Source: Desulfocapsa sp. | Lineage (GTDB): Bacteria > Desulfobacterota > Desulfobulbia > Desulfobulbales > Desulfocapsaceae | Direction of reading: 5' to 3' | NCBI GenBank assembly: GCA_029935135.1 | Contig: JAOZKX010000037.1 | Location: forward strand, 1 to 10,663 | DNA length: 10,663 nucleotides | In this document: one piece after another, positions 1-7,311 of the stretch | Position numbering within the stretch: the stretch's first letter is position 1 | Layout: every line of letters starts with the position of its first letter | Program-made: the position numbers and the translations under genes | The notes under the pieces: generated by a model | Told to the model about the DNA's origin: nothing | Databases searched by the model: none | What the model saw: only the letters and a program-made list of their open reading frames with translations

Positions 1-1746
1 CAGAATATGTTGTTCATCGACAAAGGGACCATCAAGCTGTATCTCGGAATAGATCTCCTCGGGGAGAAAGGGCTTGAGGGTAGATTTCTTTTTAGTGATC
101 CAGAAAAGAAAAATCGCCTGGATAAAATCAACAATAAGGTTGGAGCTTTCAACATGGCTCTGCTTGCGCAGAAAGTGGATCAAAACATCCCTTCGTTTAT
201 GGATTTCATCAAGCTCGGTGGACACTTCACGCAGTTCACCTTCTGCTCCAATCTCATTGAAGAAGACAGGCATAAGTTTGGTAAACTGCTTGGCCAGATT
301 ATAGACCGGTTCGATGGGATGGTTGAGGAGGTTGGTAATATCACGCTGAAAAAGATCCGTATCTTTTACACAGGTACCGGAGAGTTTAATGTTAATGATA
401 AGGGCAGAAAAAAGAGTGGAACACCACTTCGGCTCCTGCATGATCAGATTCAGCCACACACGGATGTTGGTCAGATGGGCCGGATTAGTAATGGGCTGCC
501 AGTCCTCATCCACTCCCATAACATTGGCAAACTGAAAGCCAAAACGCACCGCCTCCCAAAGAAAGGCCTCTACCATCCTACTGTTGCCCCGCTTAAACAC
601 CTCACCGCCCAGTACCTGAATACACTGCAGAGATGTCTGCGGATACTTTCTGACATTTGCCTTTAACAGCTGAAAAGTGGTGAGAAGAAACTCTTCGATT
701 TCTTCAAAGCTCTGCAGACGGATAAGCTGAACCAGAGAGCGGTTGATCTCCCGCAGGGTCTCTTCATGAATGAGATACAGACCTTTTGTATCCATAATTC
801 GGAAGAGAAAAAGCAGCTTCTGGTTCTCAGCAAAACGATCCAGTGGCAGCCCGTTTTCTGTAGAGCCCCCCAGTTTCTCTTTGTCCGCCTTGGCAAGTCT
901 CGCTGGAATCTCTTTATAGAGACGAACAATATCCACATGGGCAGGCAGTTCAAGGATCTGGCGTAAAGCTGTTACAGATGAGGCATCAACATCAACTGCA
1001 GTCACGCATCCCCTGTTTTTCGCCATGCTCTCATGGGAAATTGCATTAAAAAGCTGTCCCGAATGAAAATCTTCACAGAGCACACCGCAGCGATCAAGAA
1101 ACCAGGGAAGCGGATCTTCCTCTTCCAGCCAGTAATCATAATTGCGTTTGAGGATTGCCTGCATAAGCCTGGCAATAGCACAATAGTCAAAACACTGCTT
1201 CTCCCCTTCGGAAAAAGCGAGTAACAGCGTTGCCAGTTTTTTCATGGGATGCATACCCTGCACAATATGCATCATGATCTGCGTCTTTCCATCATCAAGG
1301 GCCAGGAGTGAGACAAAATAGTCATTTAACACAACCTGATATCGCCCCACCTCTTCTTCTGAGCAGAGGCTGACCATTTTTGAAACCCAGGCAAGTTGCG
1401 CCTCAATCACCCGAGAGAGCAGCTTGCTGTTCTTCTCACAATCCTCCAGGGCCTGGAGAAAGATGGAGGCAAAAAGTCCAAATGCCTCAGCTCCCTGCTC
1501 ATGACGAATGTAGTAGTTAAAATTTTTCAGGACGAAACTGCGCAGCTGGGGAATAAGAATATTCCAGTTGCGATAAGGGTGGCAGATCTCATAGAGAAGA
1601 CTTTCCAGGGTGTTATGCAGCCCCTTATAACGCTTAACAACATCCAGAAGAAGTTGCAGTTCGGGGCGGATAACAACATTTTCTGCTGTTTCCAGGAGGT
1701 TCGCTGTCAGGGCATCGGATTCAATGGGGTCATCTTTTTTATTCAT
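1..1746 (-). CDS. Large uncharacterised protein, N-terminal 582 residues (C-terminus beyond left edge)
   Basis: An uninterrupted minus-strand reading frame runs from the ATG at 1746 to the window edge, giving 582 codons with no stop. An in-frame TAG lies upstream at 1792-1794 with no other ATG, GTG or TTG between, so this start is well bounded. Its Shine-Dalgarno is weak (GGA about 12 nt upstream). The product begins MNKKDDPIESDALTANLL. It is rich in Leu, Glu, Lys and aromatic residues, looks almost wholly alpha-helical, and shows no signal peptide or clear membrane segment. Distinctive stretches are INIKLSGTCVKDTDLFQRD in the second half and RRDVLIHFLRKQSHVESS near residues 518-535. I do not recognise the family with confidence. 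The second half vaguely recalls N-terminal regions of very large proteins with a PEP/pyruvate-binding (PEP synthase or PPDK-like) domain from Desulfobacterota and Geobacter. That is a weak memory, and no catalytic motif is in the window. The gene lies downstream of the gap terminator and is probably a separate transcript. Confidence 0.88.
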   Translation of the reverse strand, partial: MNKKDDPIESDALTANLLETAENVVIRPELQLLLDVVKRYKGLHNTLESLLYEICHPYRNWNILIPQLRSFVLKNFNYYIRHEQGAEAFGLFASIFLQALEDCEKNSKLLSRVIEAQLAWVSKMVSLCSEEEVGRYQVVLNDYFVSLLALDDGKTQIMMHIVQGMHPMKKLATLLLAFSEGEKQCFDYCAIARLMQAILKRNYDYWLEEEDPLPWFLDRCGVLCEDFHSGQLFNAISHESMAKNRGCVTAVDVDASSVTALRQILELPAHVDIVRLYKEIPARLAKADKEKLGGSTENGLPLDRFAENQKLLFLFRIMDTKGLYLIHEETLREINRSLVQLIRLQSFEEIEEFLLTTFQLLKANVRKYPQTSLQCIQVLGGEVFKRGNSRMVEAFLWEAVRFGFQFANVMGVDEDWQPITNPAHLTNIRVWLNLIMQEPKWCSTLFSALIINIKLSGTCVKDTDLFQRDITNLLNHPIEPVYNLAKQFTKLMPVFFNEIGAEGELREVSTELDEIHKRRDVLIHFLRKQSHVESSNLIVDFIQAIFLFWITKKKSTLKPFLPEEIYSEIQLDGPFVDEQHIL

Positions 1747-1801
1747 CGCTTCTGCTATTCCAACTATTGGGTGCCTTAAAATCTTGGATTTCTATTCCTT
1801 C

Positions 1802-1830
1802 AGTATCTAATATTTTGCCGGCTGACACAA
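1802..1830 (-). promoter_or_regulatory. Possible sigma70 promoter for the left-edge gene
   Basis: On the minus strand, TTGTGT (1825-1830) and GATACT (1802-1807) are separated by 17 nt. They match the -35 consensus at 3 of 6 positions and the -10 at 4 of 6. The implied start point lies about 50 nt before the ATG at 1746 and just after the gap terminator, where a promoter would be needed. The match is weak and could be chance. Confidence 0.25.
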
Positions 1831-1840
1831 GAATATTTAT

Positions 1841-1880
1841 CAAAAAACAAAACGCCCCGAAGGAATCACTCCTGCAGGGC
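1841..1880 (-). terminator. Rho-independent terminator after gap
   Basis: Read on the minus strand, GCCCTGCAGGA, a 5-nt loop GTGAT and TCCTTCGGGGC form an 11-bp stem (1854-1880) with one G-T wobble and one mismatch. The T-rich tail GTTTTGTTTTTTG follows (1841-1853). It begins 31 nt past the gap stop codon and probably closes the aroK-aroC-glgA-gap transcript. Confidence 0.9.
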
Positions 1881-1911
1881 ATTTGCACTTTAACTCAGCT
1901 GCTATCTTCTC

Positions 1912-2916
1912 TTATAAGGCCTTATTCGCTTCCATATGCAGAATCAGATCCAGCATCCGGTTGGAATAGCCCCACTCATTATCATACCAGCTCATCACTT
2001 TCACCGAAGTACCGATAACCTTGGTGGATTGTCCATCGACAATGGAGGAGTGACCATTACCCTGAAAATCTACAGAAACGAGGGGGAGATCAGTATAGCC
2101 CAGATAGCGATTGGCGGCATCTTTCAAGGCCTGATTCACTTCAGTAACCGATGTTGCCTGCTCCACTTCCATTACCGCATCCACCAGGGATACATTCGGT
2201 GTCGGTACCCGCACGGCCAGGCCGTCAAACTTTCCTTTTAGTTCAGGAATAACAAGGGCTACGGCAGCGGCGGCTCCGGTACTGGTTGGAATCATGGACA
2301 TTGCAGCTGCCCTTGCCCGACGCAGATCAGAATGGGGAAAATCAAGCAGCCGCTGATCACCGGTATAGGCATGAACGGTGGTCATCAGTCCATGTTTAAT
2401 TCCAAAATTATCCAGGATAACCTTGGCAAACGGAGCCAGGCAGTTAGTGGTACAGGATGCATTGGAAACCACATGATGCTCTGTTGCATCATATTCATCC
2501 TCATTCACCCCCATAACAAAGGTCTTGATATTTCCCTTTGCCGGTGCAGAAATAACCACCTTTCTGGCTCCAGCGCTGATATGTTTCCGGGCGCTGTCGC
2601 TATCACGAAACAGGCCGGTACATTCGGCAACATACTCCACCCCGCTTGCTCCCCAGGGGATATCTGCGGGATCCCGATGATCTGTTACCTGAATATGATG
2701 ACCATCAACAATAATACCCTCATCGTCACTCTCCACATCGGGATCAAAAATCCCCATCACCGAATCATATTTTAACAGGTGGGCAAGGGTGGCATTATCG
2801 GTCAAATCGTTGATGGCCACGATTTCAATATCACTGAATGCCGAATCCTTTTGAATTGCCCGAAACATACTTCTCCCAATACGGCCAAATCCATTAATTC
2901 CTACTTTAACTGTCAT
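1912..2916 (-). CDS. gap: Type I glyceraldehyde-3-phosphate dehydrogenase (NAD-dependent type)
   Basis: This 334-residue protein has the normal length of the family. It catalyses the reversible oxidative phosphorylation of glyceraldehyde-3-phosphate to 1,3-bisphosphoglycerate in the cytoplasm, in glycolysis and gluconeogenesis. The Rossmann start GINGFGRIGR (residues 6-15) is followed by AINDL with Asp37, the usual mark of NAD rather than NADP preference. The catalytic motif SNASCTTNC places the nucleophile at Cys155, with His182 in TVHAYT as the general base. LRRARAAAMSMIPTSTGAA (198-216) and WYDNEWGYSNR (310-320) are the other signatures, all intact. The start is fixed by GAGGAG at 2924-2929, 7 nt before the ATG. 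It is the last gene of the apparent operon, 53 nt after glgA, and is followed by a strong terminator. I see no convincing promoter in the 53-nt gap, though a weak internal one cannot be excluded. Confidence 0.97.
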   Translation of the reverse strand: MTVKVGINGFGRIGRSMFRAIQKDSAFSDIEIVAINDLTDNATLAHLLKYDSVMGIFDPDVESDDEGIIVDGHHIQVTDHRDPADIPWGASGVEYVAECTGLFRDSDSARKHISAGARKVVISAPAKGNIKTFVMGVNEDEYDATEHHVVSNASCTTNCLAPFAKVILDNFGIKHGLMTTVHAYTGDQRLLDFPHSDLRRARAAAMSMIPTSTGAAAAVALVIPELKGKFDGLAVRVPTPNVSLVDAVMEVEQATSVTEVNQALKDAANRYLGYTDLPLVSVDFQGNGHSSIVDGQSTKVIGTSVKVMSWYDNEWGYSNRMLDLILHMEANKAL

Positions 2917-2969
2917 ACTCGGTCTCCTCGATGTGGTTTGTGATTTAATGCCTGTAAGAAATACAATGT

Positions 2970-4592
2970 CTACAGGACTCGCATCGTCCTGGCTTTTTTA
3001 TATAACTGCAGATACTTTTTGCTCACCATTGTCCAGGTGTAGGACTTATGGATTATCTCCACTGCCTGCTGCTGCATCCGTTCAATGGCCTGCTTGTCGG
3101 TACGATATAAAGTCAATGCGCGCCTGACTGCAACACAGAGTGCAGCAGGAGTCTGTTCCTGATAACTAAAGCCGCTCTTGCCATCAATCACCTTCACCAG
3201 CCCGCCAACTGAATGAACAATGGGCAGGTTAGCAAAGAGCTGTGCCATAAAATCCGTAAGCCCACAGGGCTCATACTGTGACGGGATGAGAAAAAAATCT
3301 CCTCCCGCATAAATTTTATTGGCCAGCCCCGGATCAAAACCGCGTAAGATACAGACCTTTCCCTGATTCTCTCTTTTCTCAGCAAGATTTGCAAGGCTTA
3401 GTTCATCGACGCGAGTTCCTGAGCCCAGAAGGAGGAAATGAAAATCAGTATCTTCCGCCAGAAGATTCTTCAGTGCTCCAGTGAGGATATCAACCCCCTT
3501 CTGCTCACTGAGGCGGCCAATAAAGGTAATAAGAGGTATGGAAGGATCATCCTCAAGATAGCCAGCCCGGCGAATTCCCTTTATTGCCTTTCCTTTTCCA
3601 GCAAGGTCCAATAAGGCCTGCTTACAGAGTTTCTTCCCATGCATCGTATCGGCCCGCAGAGGATCAAAGGATGCCGCAATACCACACTTTACAGGGTTCT
3701 GGGGGGAGCACTCATCCGGATCAATACCATTTGTCACCCCTTGCAGAAGCACCCCCCGCTTGAGCAGAGTCTGTCCCAGCCATCCGGTAAGCGCATCATC
3801 CGTTGTCTCCTGCAGTTCCCGGGCATAATTTTCGCTCACAGTGTTCATCACAGCAAAACCTGCAGCAGCAAGAAAGGGATCAAAATCTACTCCCAGCCGG
3901 TTATTTAAGATTATGCGCATGGGCAGACCGGTACACTCTTTGGCAAAGGCAAGATCTGCTATGTCCTGATGGTAGCCCTTCCCTGCATTATGAACGGTGA
4001 CCACAGTTCCTGTTTTACGAAAAAAGTGCCGCAGACCGGGATGTTCTGCAATAAGTGCCGGCAGTACCGCAGTATGCCCATCGTGACAATGTATCACATC
4101 CGGCTGCACATCGAGTAAAAGCATCAGATCAAGGGCCGCTTTCTGCAGAAGAATATTCATGGCAAAATAATCGGCATGACCTTCTCCTGCCTTCTGCCAA
4201 GCCTGAACATTCTCTTCATCCCTCGTATAGGTATACACAGACTGTTTTTCGGCAAACCTCCCTGATTCAAGGAGATAAACATGCACCCTGTTTCTGACCG
4301 CTGTCCAGACCCGAACCTTTTCCCGCCGCTCTTTCTTCGTATAGTTCAGATCAACATCAAAAGATAGAGCTGTCTCCTCCTGCAGAGGATCGGCCAGAAG
4401 CGCAAAACCATGCTCTTCCGGATCCACAAAACCGTAACGGGGCAGAACAACATGAACAGAGCGGCCATTCCACCTGGCAAGGGTCTGGGCCAGCTGCAAA
4501 ACGACATCTTTCACCCCACCGGCACCGGCAAGCGATCCATACTCACGACTCACCATCCATATCTGACGAATGGGATCCTGTTGTCTGCTCAT
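2970..4592 (-). CDS. glgA: Glycogen synthase, GT5 family (variant N-terminal donor motif)
   Basis: The 540-residue product is a GT-B fold glycosyltransferase that extends alpha-1,4-glucan from a nucleotide-glucose, normally ADP-glucose in bacteria. The N-terminal synthase domain has REYGSLAGAGGVKDV (16-30), LPRYGF (50-55), DVIHCHDGHTAVLP (165-178) and VTVHNAG (198-204). The C-terminal domain has NGIDPDE (288-294), FIGRLSEQKG (357-366) and PSQYEPCGLTDFMAQ (437-451), which contains the catalytic Glu of the EPCGL motif. The usual KTGGL donor motif here reads GAGGV, so the lysine is missing. The rest is well conserved, and the protein is 50-60 residues longer than E. coli GlgA. The start is supported by AAGGGG 9 nt upstream, which overlaps the aroC stop. 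The 6-nt gap between aroC and glgA suggests translational coupling. No glgB or glgC lies within the window. I am sure of the family, less sure of the sugar-nucleotide donor. Confidence 0.93.
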   Translation of the reverse strand: MSRQQDPIRQIWMVSREYGSLAGAGGVKDVVLQLAQTLARWNGRSVHVVLPRYGFVDPEEHGFALLADPLQEETALSFDVDLNYTKKERREKVRVWTAVRNRVHVYLLESGRFAEKQSVYTYTRDEENVQAWQKAGEGHADYFAMNILLQKAALDLMLLLDVQPDVIHCHDGHTAVLPALIAEHPGLRHFFRKTGTVVTVHNAGKGYHQDIADLAFAKECTGLPMRIILNNRLGVDFDPFLAAAGFAVMNTVSENYARELQETTDDALTGWLGQTLLKRGVLLQGVTNGIDPDECSPQNPVKCGIAASFDPLRADTMHGKKLCKQALLDLAGKGKAIKGIRRAGYLEDDPSIPLITFIGRLSEQKGVDILTGALKNLLAEDTDFHFLLLGSGTRVDELSLANLAEKRENQGKVCILRGFDPGLANKIYAGGDFFLIPSQYEPCGLTDFMAQLFANLPIVHSVGGLVKVIDGKSGFSYQEQTPAALCVAVRRALTLYRTDKQAIERMQQQAVEIIHKSYTWTMVSKKYLQLYKKARTMRVL

Positions 4593-4598
4593 ATCCTG

Positions 4599-5675
4599 TT
4601 ACCCCTTTGCAGAAATTGCCGTATGACGCAGAAGATGGTCGGCCAGAGTCAAACGCACCATGGCCTCACACACCGGAATGACACGGGGGATGGCAGAGAT
4701 ATCGTGCCGTCCTCCCACCTTGATCGTCACCGCCTCGTTTTCCAGATTCACACTCTGCTGTTCTTTGGAAATTGATGGGATGGGCTTTACAGCAACCCTC
4801 AAGACAATGGTATCGCCATTGGAAATACCGGCAAGTATCCCCCCTGCATTATTTCCGGAAAAGCCCTCCGGCGTAATGGGGTCATTATTTTCAGAACCAA
4901 GCATCTCCGCCACCCGGAATCCGGCACCTACTTCCACGCCCTTGACGGCACCTATGGACATCAGAGCATGGGCAAGATCGGCTTCAAGTTTGTCAAAGAC
5001 AGGCTCGCCCAGACCGGCCGGACAATCGGCCACAATCTCAACGATCCCGCCCAAAGTATCACCCTGCTTGCGAACTTCCAGCACCCGTTCTTCCATCTGT
5101 TCTGCAGCATCACCATCGGGACAGAAAAAACGGTTGGAGTTGATCACACTTAAATCCCGTTTCTGCACCTTCACCCCGCCAAGGGCCACAGTATATGCAC
5201 AAACTTTAATATCGTGGGCCAACAGCAATTGCTTGGCCACTGCTCCAGCTGCAACCCGTGCTGCCGTTTCCCGGGCCGAGGCTCGTCCCCCGCCCCGGTG
5301 GTCTCGAATTCCATATTTGGCAAGATAGCTGATATCACCATGACCCGGACGAAAGATCTCACGCAGAGAATCATAGGACTTGGAATGTGCATCCTTATTA
5401 TAGATAGCAAGAGAAAGGGGAGTCCCCGTGGTACGAGGAAGATCTTCTCCCAGAGGGGTAAATATGCCAGAGAGCAGCTCTATCTCATCAGGCTCTTTTC
5501 GGGGGCTTGAGGCCCCTCCCTGACCTGGCCGTCTTCTATCCATTTCTGCCTGTAAGAGGAGAGGATCTAATATGATTCCCGGAGGACAACCATCAATAAC
5601 CGCCCCCACCCCAGTACCATGTGACTCTCCCCAGGTGGTTACCCGAAAAACCTTTCCAAATGTATTCCCTGCCAT
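4599..5675 (-). CDS. aroC: Chorismate synthase
   Basis: This 358-residue enzyme converts 5-enolpyruvylshikimate-3-phosphate to chorismate, the last shikimate pathway step. It needs reduced FMN and is normally a cytoplasmic homotetramer. The N-terminal signature TTWGESHG (13-20) contains the catalytic His19. RRRPGQGG (47-54), RPGHGD (109-114) and RGGGRASARETAARVAAG (127-144) form the FMN and phosphate-binding site. The C-terminal signature GGRHDISAIPRVIPVCEAM (321-339) contains the second catalytic region. Length is typical of the short bacterial form. The start ATG is preceded by AAGGA 7 nt upstream, inside the 3' end of aroK. The two genes are separated by only 3 nt and catalyse steps of one pathway, so they are almost certainly co-transcribed. 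No truncation or missing key residue is visible. Confidence 0.98.
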   Translation of the reverse strand: MAGNTFGKVFRVTTWGESHGTGVGAVIDGCPPGIILDPLLLQAEMDRRRPGQGGASSPRKEPDEIELLSGIFTPLGEDLPRTTGTPLSLAIYNKDAHSKSYDSLREIFRPGHGDISYLAKYGIRDHRGGGRASARETAARVAAGAVAKQLLLAHDIKVCAYTVALGGVKVQKRDLSVINSNRFFCPDGDAAEQMEERVLEVRKQGDTLGGIVEIVADCPAGLGEPVFDKLEADLAHALMSIGAVKGVEVGAGFRVAEMLGSENNDPITPEGFSGNNAGGILAGISNGDTIVLRVAVKPIPSISKEQQSVNLENEAVTIKVGGRHDISAIPRVIPVCEAMVRLTLADHLLRHTAISAKG

Positions 5676-5678
5676 CTT

Positions 5679-6224
5679 CTATTCCTTCTCTTCCACCGGG
5701 CGATTCTGCTCCAGGTAGTTTTTTATAGCGGTAACAGCCATAGCCGGTGTCAATTCCCCACTATCCACAATATAATCTGCTGTTTCCCGATAGTAGGGAG
5801 TCCGTTCCAGCAGAACATCTTTTAATTCCTGACAGATACCCTTCCCTGTCAGACTGGGCCGCTGACTGTCTGGGCCGTGATCTTTTTCAAGACGCCTGCA
5901 GAGGGTTTCAATATCTGCGGTCAGCCAGATAACCTTGGCTTCATTTTTTAACTCCGGCCAGATTTCCCGATGCAGAATAGCTCCACCACCAGTCGCAACC
6001 ACCAGTTGCTTCCTGCCTGTTAACTCCGCCAGAACCTGCTTTTCAAATTTACGAAACCCAGGCCAGCCCTCTTCTGCAACAATGCATTGCACAGAGGCAC
6101 CGGTTTTTTCCACAATCAGATCATCTGTATCCAGAAAAGTATAACCAATCCCGCGGGCAAGTGCTGCACCAACGCTGGATTTGCCAACTGCCCGGCAGCC
6201 AATAAGATAGACACTCTCTTTCAT
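5679..6224 (-). CDS. aroK: Shikimate kinase
   Basis: The 181-residue product phosphorylates shikimate at the 3-hydroxyl using ATP, two steps before the AroC reaction. The P-loop is GCRAVGKSS (9-17). DTDD (32-35) supplies the Mg and shikimate-binding Asp, and FRKFE (57-61) supplies the substrate Arg. TGGGAIL (78-84) is the third conserved loop, RPSL (122-125) is the ATP lid Arg region, and RTPYYRETAD (141-150) is the C-terminal signature. I chose the ATG at 6224. The frame stays open to 6341, but the 39 extra residues resemble no kinase sequence and cover the promoter. AAAGGG lies 10 nt before this ATG, and the protein then begins directly at the first beta strand. A second ATG lies 6 nt upstream in another frame and stops at once (ATG AGA TGA), overlapping the true start. 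This is the first gene of the four-gene operon. Confidence 0.95.
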   Translation of the reverse strand: MKESVYLIGCRAVGKSSVGAALARGIGYTFLDTDDLIVEKTGASVQCIVAEEGWPGFRKFEKQVLAELTGRKQLVVATGGGAILHREIWPELKNEAKVIWLTADIETLCRRLEKDHGPDSQRPSLTGKGICQELKDVLLERTPYYRETADYIVDSGELTPAMAVTAIKNYLEQNRPVEEKE

Positions 6225-6234
6225 CTCATTTTTT

Positions 6235-6240
6235 CCCTTT
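6235..6240 (-). promoter_or_regulatory. Ribosome binding site that sets the aroK start
   Basis: On the minus strand AAAGGG lies 10 nt before the ATG at 6224. It sits just downstream of the predicted transcription start near 6242, which makes the longer reading frame from 6341 very unlikely to be translated. Confidence 0.65.
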
Positions 6241-6248
6241 AATTTAGT

Positions 6249-6278
6249 ATAGTATGCGGTAAGATAAAACTGTGTCAA
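6249..6278 (-). promoter_or_regulatory. Sigma70-like promoter of the aroK-aroC-glgA-gap operon
   Basis: On the minus strand a perfect -35 TTGACA (6273-6278) is followed after 18 nt by TACTAT (6249-6254), which matches the -10 consensus at 4 of 6 positions. CATACT, shifted by two bases, gives 16-nt spacing as an alternative. The implied start near 6242 leaves a leader of only about 18 nt, just enough for the AAAGGG Shine-Dalgarno. There is no room for an attenuator or riboswitch before aroK. Confidence 0.7.
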
Positions 6279-6342
6279 GATAAGATCAAGCTGGAAAAAA
6301 ATTCTTCGCCAAACTGTCCCGTCAAAATAGTGAAAAATCATT

Positions 6343-7311
6343 ATGGAATTTAAAGACTACTACACCACTCTGGATATAAAAAAAGATGCCACCCAGGATG
6401 AGGTAAAACGGGCATATCGAAAACTTGCCCGCAAATATCATCCGGATGTGAATAAAGCAGCTGACGCCGAACAACGCTTTAAAGAAGTGGGCGAAGCCTA
6501 TGAGGTCCTCCAGGACACTGAAAAACGGGCGGCCTACGACAAGTTCGGCAGCAACTGGCAGTCAGGTCAGGACTTTAAGCCACCACCCGACTGGGATAAT
6601 GGTTTTGAATTTCAGGGTGGTGGATATACGGAAGCGGACAGTTCTCAGTTCAGTGATTTTTTTGAGTCACTTTTCGGCAGACAGAGTGAATTCAGCCATC
6701 AGGATCCGTCCCAGGGCCGACAAGCGCCTTTTTATGGCAAAGGTCAGGATCTCCATGCAAAAATCTCCATCAGCCTGGAAGACAGCTATAACGGCAGTAA
6801 ACAGACCCTGACCCTGCAGCGTCCCACCGTTGATGCCAGTGGCCATGTCCGCACCACTCCCCATTCTCTGCATGTCACCATCCCCAAAGGAGTTATCGAA
6901 GGTCAGCGCATTCGCCTGGAAGGACAGGGAGCTGCCGGATCCCATGATGGTGCCAATGGTGATTTATACCTTGAAGTCACCATTACCGAGCATGCCCATT
7001 TTAGTGTGGACAAAAGAGATATACACCTCACCCTGCCCATCTCTCCCTGGGAGGCAGCTCTTGGGGCAACTGTTCCGGTCCCCACCCTTGGCGGTACAGT
7101 GGAGCTGAAGATCCCTGCAGGTTCTCAGACCGGCAAAAAAATGCGCCTGAAGGGCAGAGGCATTGCTTCCAGGACAATGAGTGGAGACCAATTCGTCACC
7201 ATTGCCATTACGGTTCCCACCCCGGAAAATGATGAACAGCGGGAACTTTACAGGAAGATGAAAGAAACCATGTTATTCAATCCACGCACAACCCTTGGAA
7301 TGAGCTCATGA
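6343..7311 (+). CDS. cbpA: CbpA-type class B J-domain co-chaperone (DnaJ family)
   Basis: The 322-residue protein is a DnaK (Hsp70) co-chaperone that stimulates its ATPase and delivers clients in the cytoplasm. Residues 1-70 are the J-domain, starting DYYTTLDIKKDATQDEVKRA and carrying the diagnostic HPD at 33-35. A Gly- and Phe-rich linker follows (about 70-130). The two C-terminal beta domains follow, with KGQDLHAKISISLEDSYNG (133-151), TIPKGVIEGQRIRLEGQG (179-196) and KIPAGSQTGKKMRLKGRG (256-273). The DnaJ zinc finger is absent and the protein has no cysteine at all, which makes it CbpA-like rather than DnaJ proper. An in-frame TGA at 6331-6333 limits the start to the ATG at 6343. No clear Shine-Dalgarno precedes it (GTGAAAAATCATT). 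Its stop overlaps the start of the next gene in ATGA. The adjacent CbpM homologue supports the CbpA assignment. Confidence 0.95.
   Translation: MEFKDYYTTLDIKKDATQDEVKRAYRKLARKYHPDVNKAADAEQRFKEVGEAYEVLQDTEKRAAYDKFGSNWQSGQDFKPPPDWDNGFEFQGGGYTEADSSQFSDFFESLFGRQSEFSHQDPSQGRQAPFYGKGQDLHAKISISLEDSYNGSKQTLTLQRPTVDASGHVRTTPHSLHVTIPKGVIEGQRIRLEGQGAAGSHDGANGDLYLEVTITEHAHFSVDKRDIHLTLPISPWEAALGATVPVPTLGGTVELKIPAGSQTGKKMRLKGRGIASRTMSGDQFVTIAITVPTPENDEQRELYRKMKETMLFNPRTTLGMSS

Noticed and set aside
7..666. Plus-strand open frame of 219 codons
   Set aside because: It lies opposite the 582-codon minus-strand frame, has no ribosome binding site, and its translation lacks protein-like composition or known motifs. 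The minus-strand frame has better composition and a bounded start.
2332..2775. Plus-strand 147-codon open frame opposite gap
   Set aside because: It is antisense to a complete, conserved GAPDH gene and lacks a ribosome binding site.
4660..5328. Plus-strand 222-codon open frame opposite aroC
   Set aside because: The opposite strand encodes chorismate synthase with every signature intact, and the antisense product is Ser/Thr/Pro-rich low-complexity sequence.
6225..6248. Leader attenuator or riboswitch before aroK
   Set aside because: The predicted 5' leader is only about 18 nt, too short for any known aptamer or attenuator. The mini-frame ATG AGA TGA is best read as chance.
6225..6341. N-terminal extension of shikimate kinase from the ATG at 6341
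   Set aside because: The extra 39 residues have no kinase homology, cover the predicted promoter and nearly reach the divergent cbpA start. The internal ATG at 6224 has a Shine-Dalgarno.
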